Below, piece after piece: positions 43,727 through 54,659 of a stretch of DNA of 64,000 nucleotides. Both the position numbers and the translations under genes were made by a program. Positions within the stretch are counted from its first letter, which is position 1; each line of letters begins with the position of its first letter. Below the pieces are notes generated by a model. The model worked only from the letters and a program-made list of their open reading frames with translations, ran no database searches and had not been told where the DNA came from. Origin of the DNA: Ancylostoma caninum (Eukaryota; Nematoda; Chromadorea; Rhabditida; Ancylostomatidae); contig JBAJFG010000366.1 of NCBI GenBank assembly GCA_037903475.1, forward strand, positions 182,501 to 246,500. The letters run 5' to 3'.

Positions 43727-44443
43727 CTACCACATTATAGGTCATTGGTACCAATCAGTAATCGAAAGTTCCAGAACATTCAAAAAAATCAGCTCAAGAT
43801 TCTCTTACATTCTACTAATCTGGCGCTATATGTAGCTTTGCTCGAAAATTTTACATCATACAGCGATACGCAAAGTCACTCTTGGATGTAATGGTAATTT
43901 CATTCTCTGTCACAGCATTTCTTATACGCCTGTGGACCCGTCTTGCCCAGTCACTCTCAGCTCTGCACAGAGGTATCCTCCGGGTGAGTCCAGTAGCCGT
44001 GAACAGTGCGAAGTAGGACGAATGATCCCCTAAAATGATCCAAGCTTCAGGTTATTTATACCAGCCTGATCGTCCAGCTAACGCCGCACAGTGTGCAATT
44101 TCGCAAATCTAGACGCTCAAAATATATTTTTCGACCTGCCATATCACGTCGCGATTACTGCACCAGAGATTCGCCGATAGTCCGTGCATGCGACGCAAGT
44201 GGTTTTCCGGCGACCGATCACCTGGCGGGGCGTGATTAGATAACGAAAAGATACCATTTCTATACAACACCGCCTACGTAAAACAGATGAGTACTTTATG
44301 AGTTGTCTCTGTCGTCTATGTTACTGTCTGAATTTCCCACTTAGGATTCTTCTACTAGATCTTGGAATATGCTTTCATATTTTCTAGTAACTACATTTCT
44401 CAGGCATGTAGAAGAAATTTGACGGCGTCTGAGAAATGAGCGG
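43727..44443. other. No gene seen
   Basis: About 700 bp of noncoding sequence; nothing recognised. Confidence 0.5.
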
Positions 44444-44447
44444 TTAA

Positions 44448-44760
44448 AGGCAGTGTCTCACCTCACTATCACCGGCCGAGAATTTGGCCAAATTCTCGGC
44501 CGGTGGACGAGGCGCCTCCCGCCTGCGGCGCAGTTTTCGGCAATGAGAACACCTGTGCGATCAATGAGATCAGCTGAGGTGTATGGCAAGACCGGCAGTT
44601 TCCTTGCCGAGGAACTCGTCCACGCCAAGTTGGATTGGTCCCTCAAAAACGGGTTTTTGACGGTTTTATCAGAAATCACGTACATTATTGGACTTAGCGT
44701 GTCGAGTAGGTCCGGATTCTGTTAGTATCTCAGAATCGAAAATGAGGTGAGACACTGCCT
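44448..44760. mobile_element. TTAA-flanked TIR element, 313 bp, second family
   Basis: Ends AGGCAGTGTCTCACCTCA and its inverse, with TTAA on both sides (44444-44447, 44761-44764). The first five bases are shared with the other TTAA family, the rest differs. Subterminally it holds a perfect 36-bp palindrome. A 57800 fragment (AAGGCAGTGTCTAAACCTC) is probably a relict of the same family. Confidence 0.8.
44470..44505. repeat. Perfect 36-bp palindrome within the TTAA element
   Basis: CACCGGCCGAGAATTTGG followed directly by its reverse complement with no loop; capable of cruciform or hairpin formation. Confidence 0.85.
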
Positions 44761-44936
44761 TTAACTACATGGCCTATTTGTGTTTTCGGATGTATCGAAA
44801 AACGAGATTCCGATAAGAAAGTACGTGCAGTGGCTAGAATTAACCTTCCTGTAAACGAATATGTGTGTTATTTTGGCGACCAACTGCAACCCTCTGCAGA
44901 AAACACCTCTATGTAGGCCGAAACCGCTACTCTCTA

Positions 44937-45021
44937 GGAGAGAGCTTTCCGATATGCTTGAAGGAAATGGGCTTGCAATTCGGCAAGCCCATTTGCTTCA
45001 GGCATATCGGAAAGATCTCTT
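44937..45021. repeat. Long near-perfect hairpin, arms about 40 bp
   Basis: Arm 44937-44977 (contains CTTTCCGATATGCTTGAAGG) is complementary to 44981-45021 with about three mismatches and a 3-5-base turn. The turn is too small for a typical microRNA precursor. It may be a collapsed foldback element. Confidence 0.75.
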
Positions 45022-46070
45022 GTTTTTTTTCATATTCTTTTATCGGGATGTCTTCGTGGATAATGTTACGCAAGACTTTTGTGGGTCAAGAGGTCTCATT
45101 CGGGCAACACCTCTGGTTTGTTGTCCTCGCGCCAATAGCGTACATCATGAAAGCAAGTGAGAAAAGACGGAGCGGCAATTTTGAGGTTATAATGTGAATA
45201 AAAAATATTGAAGTTGGGGACGAAAAAACCACTCTCAGAGAAATTAACGTTAATAGAAAATTTGGTGGAGAAAATACGTGTCAAAAGTGGAATAATATCG
45301 TCTTCAAAGAGATCCCATGTTGGGATACCCTACAGGCTACCACCTTCATCAAGCAAAAGCTTAGCAAATCTTACTGGAATACTCATGAATTATGAGACTT
45401 CAATTAGGCTGTTTACATGAGCGGTAATCCTAGAATTACTATTTTCTTGATTGCAAAATCAATATTTTGGCTCACATCATGCTCATCATGTGGAAATGTA
45501 TGCAATCTCGAAACTGAAACACATATTCACGTTTTACATACTTATTTGTTTGCAAACACGCATAGAGACTCAAATTTACGTGGCGCAGTTGCTGCGTAGA
45601 AAATTATTCCTCGGCACACGATTTTGTGCCCTCAGACTTTATTGCACAGCTATCAGAAATTGCTCTAAATTCTTGGCTTCCATGGATCATGTGCAGTGCA
45701 TAGAAGCAGCGGATCAGACAGAGTATATATGCTGAAAAGTAAAAGAGTTTATCCACCGGTTCCCTAGGAAATTAATTTTGATTGGCTAGTTGTTCGGAAT
45801 TATACACGGTGCGCAGGTCTCTAAGGCTTCTCTTAGGCTCGCTCCGCTCGCAAAATTTTGCAAAAACTTTTGATATTGTTTGTTTGAGTTTTAAATTTTA
45901 AAAAAATTATTCGGTTCGGTTAAGTCTCCACGATTTTTTTTCGGAACATACACACATACAAACACACACAAACGCACACACGGACGTACAAACATACAAA
46001 CGAACTTTCATTTTTATATGTGCAGATAGGGGAGAGTACATACGCAGAAACATTACTACTGGTTAGGTGG
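45022..46070. other. No gene seen; CA-rich tract near 45950-46000
   Basis: Noncoding. ACATACACACATACAAACAC-type low-complexity sequence at 45950-46005. Confidence 0.5.
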
Positions 46071-46800
46071 GGACGCTAGAAAGTGGGGTGGGGCAGCCAC
46101 TTGAGGTTTGTGCTAAGCCTTCAACTTTCTTTTATGCTGAGCCTTCAACTTTCTAAGTCCATAGAAATTTGAGAAAAAGCGAAACTAGGCATTAACTACG
46201 CTCAAAATACGAAATCCGTCCTATGGACTGCGTACATTTTACCGATCTGCCTGCTTGGCTACACATACCCGTCATATGACGTTTTCCGGCAGTTTGACGA
46301 GACGCACCCTTCTCAATCCATAATATCGTATCCTGGCGTTTTCTCCACTAGTGCGTGTCGGCGCATCCTTGCTGCGCATGTGTACCCGCATCTGGACATT
46401 TTCCACACTACTGAGCTTCACCGCACCCGTACTCCGTCGGCAAACCAGTCTTTTCCACGTCATATTAAGACCCGGCGCACCATTCGTCCATCAAAGGTTT
46501 TGCACGAATACTGGACGCCGACGCAACCCTCAATCGTAGGGCTTGTATCGTAGCGTTTCCCCCACTGTTGAGCCCGGCACCCCTCCTCCATCGGTGACCT
46601 GTATCCTTGCCGTTTCCCCACATTGGACCACAGAAGACTCCTTCTTCATCGGCGGGCCATTGCCATGGCGTTGTCCACAGTAGCGCACCTGTCCTATCGG
46701 TGCACCCACACCTTTTGTAAATCTCGAGGGCAATGGAAAAAAGTTATCAAATCCTCTTATGAGAAAGTTTGATTAATCGCATAATTGGTTACCAAAAATA
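46071..46800 (-). mobile_element. Helitron-like 3' part, degenerate (H4)
   Basis: Begins at a broken terminal hairpin (GGGGACGCTAGAAAGTGGGG, minus-strand 3' end). It continues through sequence shared with the other 3' regions and then diverged minisatellite units (ATCCTGGCGTTTTCTCC, CCTCCATCGG) up to 46720. It ends where a 5' end of opposite orientation starts at 46801. Confidence 0.6.
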
Positions 46801-47130
46801 TCCTCTTATATAATTCATGGTAATGCAACAAAATTATCTAGAGCGCAGGCGTAGGGGGACTACAAGCGCTCGATTTGGGGCTCAATTATAGCCCGTGTCT
46901 CGGGTGGATGCAAAGCTGACGGGGCATTCGGCCGATGTTTCGTCATGGGCGCATAAACGTAGTGGAAGCCAGGATACGGGTCCATTGATGAAGATTGGGT
47001 CTGCAGGGGCACACTAGTGAGTGAACGCCAGGTTAGGTACGGGTTCTCCGCCAGGTTTGGTATCGGTTTTCCGACGGATCAGGTCTAGCCTGGCTCAGTA
47101 GTGGAGAAAACAATAGTGGGGAACACGCCG
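46801..47130 (+). mobile_element. Helitron-like 5' end fragment (H5)
   Basis: Starts A^TCCTCTTATATAATTCATGG, the same 5' terminus as at 58328 and, inverted, 48133. It continues through GACGGGGCATTCGGCCGATG to the first minisatellite units, then stops where orientation flips. Confidence 0.55.
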
Positions 47131-48133
47131 AGATACCCAGTCTCCATCGGTGGACCCGTATCCTGCCGTTTTCCCCACTATTGGGCCACCCTTTCTCGAT
47201 CGGTGGACACCCATCCTGATGTTATTCTAAACTACGAGGCCCCGGCACATCAGTCCGTCATCAGTGTACCCGCACTCTTTGTAAATCTTGAAAAAATGGA
47301 AGAAAGTTAGGGAATATTTAGAAAGTTTGATCAATTGCACAAGTGGTTCCTGAAAATGTCACAACAGCTTATAATAACGTGTTCTTCTTTCGTTCATCCT
47401 GTGTATTTGATTGTACTGCCCTGCTTGAATACAGACGGATCCTCAAGCTGCGTAATCCCCATGGGACCTCAATAAAGAGAGGTGTGCAAGGAGCAAATCC
47501 TACATAAGGAAAGCGAGTGAATCCTATTAGTACGCCTCCACTCATCCTTATGAAGTGATTCACTCGTCCAGCGGTCCAAGATTGGGTGCAGTTACTGGCA
47601 AAGCTCCATCAGAGGGGCTACTCTGCTCCGTACATACTCAGATACTTGGCGCGGCCGAGCGCTCGCCGGCCAAGCGCCCGGCCGCGCCAGATCTGAAGAG
47701 GGAGCACATTCCAAGGAGAGGGTCTAGACGGTCCTGTCGTAGCGGCCGCAAAATCGCTGCGGGACCACTGTCTTGGCCCTCTCCTTGGAGCGTGCTCTCT
47801 GCGCGGCCGGGCGCTCACCGGCCAAGCGCTCGGCCGCACCAGGTATCTGAGTAGCTGCTATGCATCGTCAAATCGTTGTAAACACTGTCTCGCCCGGAGG
47901 GCTCAAGACTGCTAGCCGCTGGTCCTACCACGAAATCTCGAATGCAGCCGACTTCCACTACGTCCATGCACTATGACGAAACATCGGCCGAATGTCCCGT
48001 CAACTGCGCATCTTCGCGAGACACAGTCTATATATGTATGAGCCTCACGGCTGAAACGTGCGATCACGTGCTATTCCTCCTACGCCTGCGTTCTAGAAAA
48101 TTTTGTTGCACTACCATGATTTATATAAGAGGA
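47131..48133 (-). mobile_element. Helitron-like 5' half (H6)
   Basis: On the minus strand it starts TCCTCTTATATAAATCATGG at 48133 after an A, runs leftward through the 5' region shared with 58328-58960 and into minisatellite units at about 47130-47220. It is interrupted by the TA-flanked MITE at 47637-47851. No gene. Confidence 0.6.
47637..47851. mobile_element. TA-flanked foldback MITE, 215 bp, GC-rich
   Basis: Ends CTCAGATAC and inverse with long inverted arms of about 90 bp (CGGCCGAGCGCT, GCGCCCGGCCGCG, CCAAGGAGAGGG). TA is duplicated at 47635-47636 and 47852-47853. The related sequence at 58590-58660 lacks it, reading CGTACATCGCTGC across the site, and so provides an empty-site comparison. 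TA duplication suggests a Tc1/mariner-type mobiliser. Confidence 0.85.
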
Positions 48134-48155
48134 TATATATATACTGATATATATA

Positions 48156-48396
48156 CTAGCGCCCCTTCGGGACGCTAGGAAGTGGGGTGGGGCAGCCACT
48201 TGTGGCAGGTAGAAAAGCTTAACACATGTAAAATGCTTTGAAAATTAACAAAGAAGCAAAGCTAATAATTAACTGAGCTCAAATACGGAATTCTCCTCCT
48301 AAAGTGTACATTCTACCAGACTGGCCGCCTCGCCGACATCGGGCCTCCACATTTCTCGTGATCCTTATCTTTTTAGTCACATATCTACATGCAAAA
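48156..48396 (-). mobile_element. Helitron-like copy H7, 3' part (split by H8)
   Basis: Minus-strand 3' end: hairpin and CTAG^T at 48156-48178, then 3' region sequence. The copy resumes at 51366 after H8, and both pieces together follow the order seen unbroken at 59640-59900. Confidence 0.7.
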
Positions 48397-51365
48397 TCTA
48401 TTAAACAAAGCGCCGTAAGGGAGCTAGAGCGGCTAGAGATACGGGGCGGCACTCATAGACACCGCAATCTTCAGGCGCAGACTGTGTGGCGAAATGGCCG
48501 ATTTCCATGGACGCAGACACGTTCGCTTCGGGACCCGAAATTACGTCACTGCTGGCTCTCCCGCATGCACAGGATGGTGATTTCATCACCTTCGCTGGCG
48601 GTCTCGCCGCATAGGAGTGAGGGAGTGTTTACGAGCTTTCAGGCTGCACAATATACGCAGCAGGAAAACCAGCCTTCCACTGATGCGACGCTGAGTGCAC
48701 TTGCAGGAAGAGATGGACGGGTGCTATGAGGGCTGCCGCGTCTCGGAAGCTCGGGAGGGTGGACCTACGCGGTCGCCTCATCTGGTGGGTGCTATTGCCG
48801 CATCGCCTCTAAATAGGAAATCAACTAAATACGGATACGGGTCCACCGATGGAGAAAGGGCCAGCCGTGGCCCAATGGAGCGGGGGACGCCAAGATACGG
48901 GTCCACCGATGGAGAAAAGGCCAGCCGTGGCCCAGTGGTGCGAGAAACTCCATGACACGGGTCCACCGATGGAGAAAGGTCCCGCCGTTGCCCAATGCTG
49001 TGGGGAACGCCATGACACGGGTCCACCGATGGAGAAAGGGCCCGCCGTGGCCCAGTGGTGCGGGGAACGCCGAGACACGGGTCCACCGATGGAGAAAGGG
49101 CCCATCGTGGCCCAATGCTGTGGGGAACGCCAAGATACGGGTCCACCGATGGAGAAAAGGCTCGCCGTGGTCCAGTGGTGCGAGAAACTCCATGACATGG
49201 GTCCACCGATGGAGAAAGGGCCGTGGCCCAGCCGACACGGGTGGCCCAGTGGTGCGGGGAACGCGAGACACGGGTCCACCGATGGAGAAAAGGCTCGCCG
49301 TGGTCCAGTGGTGCGAGAAACTCCACGACACGGGTCCACAGATGGAGAAAGGGCCCGCCGTGGCCCAGTGCTGTGGGGAACGCCAAGAAACGGGTCCACC
49401 GATGGAGAAAGGGCCCGCCGTGGCCCAGTGCTGTGGGGATGCCAGCTATGGAGAAATGGCCTGCTAGGGCCCATTGGAGCGGGGGACGCCAAGATACGGG
49501 TCGGATGGAGAAAGGCCCGCCGTGGCCCAGTGGTGCGGGAAACGCCGAAACGGCTCCACCGATGGAGAAAGGGCCCGCCGTGGCCCAGTGCTGTGGGGAT
49601 GCCGAGACACGGGGCCACCGATGGAGAAAGGGCCCGCCGTGGCCCAGTGCTGTGGGGATGCCGAGACACGGGTCCACCGATGGAGAAAGGGCCCGCCGTG
49701 GCCCAGTGCTGTGGGGAACGCCGAGACACGGGCCACCGATGGAGAAAGGGCCCGCCGTGGCCCAGTGCTGTGGGGAACGCCATGACACGGGTCCACCGAT
49801 GGAGAAAGGGCCCGCCGTGGCCCAGTGCTGTGGGGGACGCCATGGGGTGGGTCCAGCTATGGAGAAAAGGCCCGCCGTGGCCCAGTGGTGCGGGGAACGC
49901 CATGACACGGGTCCACCGATGGAGAAAGGCCCGCCGTGGCCCAGTGCTGTGGGGAACGCCATGACACGGGTCCACCGATGAAGAAAGGGCCCGCCGTGGC
50001 CCAGTGCTGTGGGGAACGCCATGAGGTGGGTCCACGGGTCCACCGATGGAGAAAAGGCCCGCTTGGCCCAGTGGTGCGAGAAACTCCATGACATGGGTCC
50101 GCCGATGGAGAAAGGGCCCGCCGTGGCCCAGTGCTGTGGGGAACGGCAAGAAACGGGTCCACCGATGGAGAAAGGGCCCGCCGTGGCCCAGTGGTGCGGG
50201 GAACGCCGAGACACGGGGCCACCGATGGAGAAAGGGCCCGCCGTGGCCCACTGCTGTGGGGATGCCGAGACACGGGGCCACCGATGGAGAAAGGGCCCGC
50301 CGTGGCCCAGTGCTGTGGGGATGCCGAGACACGGGCCCACCGATGGAGAAAGGGCCCGCCGTGGCCCAATGCTGTGGGGAACGCCATGAGGTGGGTCCAA
50401 CTATGGAGAAAAGGCCCGCTAGGGCCCATTGGAGCGGGGGACGCCAAGACACGGGTCCACCGATGGAGGAAAGGCCCGCCGTGACCCAGTGCTGTGGGGA
50501 ACGCCATGACACGGGTCCACCGATGAAGAAAGGGCCCGCCGTGGCCCAGTGATGCGGGGAACGCCGAGACACGGGTCCACCGATGGAGAAAGGGCCCGCG
50601 AGGGCCCAATGGTGCGGGGGACACCAGAATGCGGGTCCACCGGTGGAGAAAGGGCCGACCGTGGCCCAGTGGTGTGGGGGACGCCAGGATACGGGTTCAC
50701 TTTAGTGTTGAGAATGACAAGATGCGAACCCGTCCCTGGAGAACGGATCCGGCTTGCCCTAATTGTGAGGAAGGCGCCAGAATGCGGGCGCTCTGATGGA
50801 GGAAGCCGTGGCCCAGTAGTATGGATAACACCAGGATACGGGTCCGCCAACATAGGATTGGTCTGCTGTGACTCAGTAAAGTGGAGAATACCAGGATACG
50901 GTTCAGGCCTAATGTGTGAAGATGGCGCCAGAATACGGGTCCACCGATGGAGGAAAGTCCGCTGCGGCCCAGTAGTGTGGAAAACACTCGGATACAATTT
51001 CGTTTGTCCAATAATGTAGGCAGGATACAGTTCCGCCGATGTACGGCAGGATATAGTTCCGCCGATGGAGAACGCGTCTGCGTTGGCCCGATAGTGAGGA
51101 ATACGCACGAATACGCCATACGATGGGGAACGATCTTCTCATTCGCATACTCAACTCATAAGAAGGACTTCATGTTTGGGCCCATTGGAAGATTTGTTCT
51201 GCTTCTCTTATACGTAACTTATAAGAAGGTTTTTGAATTTGAGCCCAGTTAATGATTAATTTTGCTTAGTTGCTAATTTTCTAATCATTTTGCACGTGTG
51301 GAGCTTTTGCACATGCCTCAAGTGGCTGCCCCACCCCACTTTCTAGCGTCCCGAAGGGGCGCTAG
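48397..51365 (+). mobile_element. Helitron-like satellite-carrying element, complete (H8), nested in H7
   Basis: Begins A^TCTATTAAACAAAGCG and ends in the GCGTCCC-GAA-GGGGCGC hairpin with CTAG^T, exactly as H1 does on the other strand. It is 2,969 bp: about 430 bp of unique 5' sequence, a 60-bp satellite array, a diverged array edge and a 3' region. It interrupts H7 in the opposite orientation, showing that insertion happened into an older family member at an AT dinucleotide. It encodes no protein that I can support. Confidence 0.78.
48831..50700 (+). repeat. 60-bp satellite array inside H8, about 31 copies
   Basis: Exact 60-bp register over long runs (48841-49200). Monomers read GTCCACCGATGGAGAAAGG, GCCCGCCGTGGCCCAGTG, and TGGGGAACGCCATGACACG. 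Each holds a GGGCC-CGCCGT-GGCCC stem-loop. Units vary by deletion and by GTGGTGCG/GTGCTGTG alternation. Long open frames on both strands are a consequence of the 3n period. Confidence 0.95.
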
Positions 51366-52340
51366 TATATTATACAATGATACCACCTACTGTTTTTTTG
51401 TGACACTACATCTGTTCAACGCCTATGGACACGTTATTACCAGCCGCTCCCAACTCTGCACAGGAGCATCTTCCAGATTGCTTCAGAACCTGTGTACAAC
51501 TCAATGTAACAAATGTGGTGCGAATCATCACCTTTTTCCACACTAATGGATCACGGCAAACACGTTTTCCATCCGTGGACCCGTATCCTGACGTTTTCCC
51601 CACGATTGCGCCGTGGCAGGCCTATTCTCCATCCATGGACCTGTATCCTGACGTTTTGCTGATAATCGGGCCATAGCAGACCCATTCTCCAACCGAACAG
51701 GGCCTTAGCAGACCCATTATCCATCGTGGAATAGTATCCTTCGGCGTTTTCCCTCCTTTTGGCCTGGTTCATTCCATGGACACGTATCTCGATGTTTTCC
51801 CCATGATTACGCCGCGGCAAGCCTATTCTCCATCCATGGACCCGTATAATGGCGTTTTAACGACTATTGGCCACGGCGACCCGTTTTCCAAAACGCCAGT
51901 ATGCGGGTTCATGGATGGAGAATGGGCCTGCCACGCTATCGTGGGGGAAACGTCAGAATACGGATTCTCCATCCGTGGACCCGTACACTGGCGTTTTATG
52001 CACTACTGGGCCACGACATACCCATTCTCCATTCGTGGACCCGTATCCAAACGTTTTCCTCCTCTTGGCCACGGCAGATACATTCCATCCGTGGACCCGT
52101 ATCCTGATGTTTTCCCCACGATTGCGCCATAGCAGACCCATTCTCCAACAGTGATGTGTGGAAGTAAAATTTCAAATCCCGTAAAACGTAAAACGGAAAA
52201 CGGAAGGCCAAAAATGGGCGGAAAACGGGAAGTGTAAAACGGAAAACGGAAAATTCCGCACCCCCCTGTTCTCCATCCGTGGACCCGTATCCTGACGTTT
52301 TCCTCACAATTGGGCCATAGCAAGCCCATTCTCCATTCAT
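51366..52340 (-). mobile_element. Helitron-like copy H7, remaining part with minisatellite
   Basis: Continues H7 beyond H8: TACCACCTACTG..., CCCAACTCTGCACAGGAG (compare 59650), then diverged minisatellite units with CCATCCGTGGACCCGTATCC and GACGTTTTCCCCACGATTG to about 52340. A local (AAAACGG)n-like run lies at 52180-52250. Confidence 0.6.
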
Positions 52341-52599
52341 GCACCAAGTGGCAGGCGCAGGAAGTGGGCAGGAGAGGGGGGGGGCTTGGTAAAAAATGCG
52401 GTCTTCGCCGCTTTGCGGACCCAGATGGAAAATATCAGGTTGTTGCGAAATTAATTGCCGTTTTTGGGGTATGCTCACTTGAACCTTTCTCTTCTGCCCG
52501 ATTTGAGCAACTTCAGCCCAATTTATCTGACCCCCTGATAGAGCTTTTCCTCCTCTTTTGAAAGCTGCTTGAATGTTCTGGTGAAGTTGCGAACAAATC
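52341..52599. repeat. Short interspersed G-rich repeat, copy 1
   Basis: CACCAAGTGGCAGGCGCAGG, GGAGAGGGGG and CGCCGCTTTGCGGACCCAG at 52336-52430 recur at 53920-54010. Confidence 0.55.
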
Positions 52600-53240
52600 A
52601 TGAGCCGACGTGATTTTCGGGTGATTATGGTTCATGACTTCAAACTCGATCACTCTTTGTCGGATGCTTGCGGTAACCTTGCATTTGTTTTGGCTTCGAA
52701 TCGCCTTCCAAATGGGCAGTGAGCCGCCATTCGGTCGCAAAATTTTCTTCCGTCGATTTTGATCCCCAAAGTAACCATGGTCGTGACCACAGGTTGTTCT
52801 CTGACGATCAAGCGTTGAGAAGAGTCGTGGAACCCAATCCGGGTCCAACCATTTCGAATTCGAGGGCAGGGATGGGGGCTCACTGTGCTACAGTTTCAAA
52901 ACATTTGACTTCAATCGACATGACAAGAAGGGTGCGGAAGTGAACACCCCACGATCTGATAGATGACCAGCGTCTCACCCGCTGTGTCATCTTTTCTAAC
53001 TTAATTTCTCTCCTCAAAAACTACCCATTTCTACACCGCGTAACAGCTATCAATGGAGCTCGGTTCCTGTGCGATAAAAAGAAACGTGAATTCGTTTCGG
53101 TAGACACTTCCTCCCATCTCCAACTTTTTCTAAATTAAGTCTTCGCACTAGGCAGGTTGTGTCAGGAGTGTGGTGATGCCGTAAGAGTGTGGTCCACTAC
53201 AGTCTTCTCCAACCTAGTCAAGCACCAACATCGGAGTCCT
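52600..53240 (+). pseudogene. Mariner-family transposase remnant
   Basis: ATG 52600 begins MSRRDFRVIMVHDFKLDHS, the helix-turn-helix N-terminus of mariner transposases. It continues through several frames with DDQALRRVVE, TVSKHLTSIDMTRRVRK, DDQRLTRC and NYPFLHRVTAINGARFL (where the catalytic TCDEKW-type block is lost). Many stops and frameshifts. The C-terminal catalytic half is not recognisable. It differs from the 43-kb copy, so at least two mariner lineages have been present. Confidence 0.7.
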
Positions 53241-54148
53241 GGTATTGTAATTTCGAGTTGATACTAGCAAATCTGCTATAGTTTAATGCTATAATTTCGA
53301 GTTGATACTAGCAAATCTGCTATAGATGTGGGCGGCAGTGGTGAACAAAAACTGATTTCCCCCTTTTCCAAAGTAATTAGCCTCACTCTCCAAAACTCAA
53401 ACGACAAAACTGACGTAGTAAGGCATCAAGGCTCTCACTCATTGACCTCATTCCTCAGACCATTACCCCAGTGTAGGTCCTTTTTCCGAGCTTCAGATGC
53501 AATCTTGCGGCAGCAGCAGATTGCTGATCTGGAGCATGCTGAAATCGCCTTCCGAAAGTTTGCGGATCCTTGTGATCTCGGTTTTAGTAGTGGAGGCATG
53601 GAATCCTCGTAGAATTGTCGGGGAGGATCTACTGACTTGAACGGTTGCTGAAACGATGAAAAAATTGTGTTTGAGCCGAGTTAAAACACTTCAAACTGGT
53701 GTGTCCACTTCGGTAATTAATTTCGCAACAACCTAATAAAATTAGTGAAAACATTATTGTAGTAATAAATAATTTAAATGAGTTGATCAAAAGTACTAAT
53801 GAAAATAAACTGTTAAAAATGGACAAATGTAGGATTTTTATCTGCTTCGTAAAGCAATTTCAAAAATTTATCCTCGTGCTTTCCCACTATTGGGCCAGAG
53901 CACACCCATTCTCCATTCGTGCACCAAGTGGCGGGCGCAGAAAGTGGGCGGGAGAGGGGGGAGGGTTGGGAAAAGAATGCGCTCTCCGCCGCTTTGGGGA
54001 CCCAGATGGGAAATAAAATTAGTGAAAACGTTATTGTAATAATAACCGATTTAAATGAGTTCATCAGAAATACTAATAAAAATAAACTCTTGAAAATGGA
54101 CAAATGTAGGATTTTTATTTGCTTTGTAAAGCAATTTCAAAAATTTAT
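53241..54148. repeat. Tandem duplications (35-bp and about 280-bp units); no gene
   Basis: TTTCGAGTTGATACTAGCAA with its downstream 15 bp occurs twice at 53250-53323. A larger unit at 53736-53990 is repeated from about 54016, carrying AAATGGACAAATGTAGGATT and, in the first copy, minisatellite and G-rich repeat sequence. The second copy is cut by the RTE insertion and its continuation reappears at 57194. Confidence 0.65.
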
Positions 54149-54157
54149 CCTTTTTGC
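54149..54157. repeat. RTE target-site duplication, left
   Basis: CCTTTTTGC, repeated at 57194-57202. Confidence 0.75.
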
Positions 54158-54659
54158 CACGGATCTCCCTCATACGAGGGATCCCAGCCAGTTAGTCGCG
54201 AGGCTACATGGCGCGTCCCCAGGTGGCGGATAGGGGGCTAATCGCGGACCAAACGCGACCTTGTGCCTGCCCTGAGAGGCGCGTGGATTCAGGGGATGAA
54301 CTCCCTGCTCTGCAGTGTCGGAACGATCTATACCTTCTATCAGCGCGTGGGCATGTTCATGCATGCGTGCATGGGTGTGCTTGCGTGTTTGCTGATTGTA
54401 TCCTGCACATCTATAGCCCTGCATTCAAGTGACTGGGAGGTACAAGGGAGGCGGTTCGGAGTCGCCTCCAACAAATAAGCTCCATCGTCCACTCCCGGGA
54501 AGCCCGGCTAACTTCCCGGTGAAATCACACTCCAGCCTCCCACGGGGGAATAGAGCCCAGCAAGCTATCTCCTGTGGGCTTTAAATTTTTAAAGCTCGAC
54601 ACAGCAACAATAGAGAGTGTTCCCCTGATCTCGGAAGAGTCACTGGTACGGCAGCGCCA

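Noticed and set aside
44861..45197. Frames of about 100 codons over the 44.9-45.2 kb hairpin
   Set aside because: They run through the inverted repeat in two frames, have no recognisable domain, and mirror the hairpin arms.
47555..47854. Open frames of 70-100 codons at 47.6-47.85 kb
   Set aside because: They fall on the GC-rich inverted arms of the TA-flanked MITE.
48395..48729. A shared open frame of about 105 codons in H8 (48395-48729) and H1 (minus strand, 3040-2700), containing LRHCWLSRMH and SEGVFTSFQAAQ
   Set aside because: Comparing the first 200 bp of the two copies I count about seven amino-acid-changing and two silent differences, the ratio expected without selection. The frame is probably open by chance in GC-rich sequence.
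48778..50572. Very long open frames (up to 583 codons) on both strands across 48.8-50.6 kb, and similar ones at 1.4-2.6 kb
   Set aside because: They coincide with a 60-bp satellite whose period is a multiple of three, giving 20-residue periodic peptides in several frames of both strands. No frame is favoured and there is no start context or domain.
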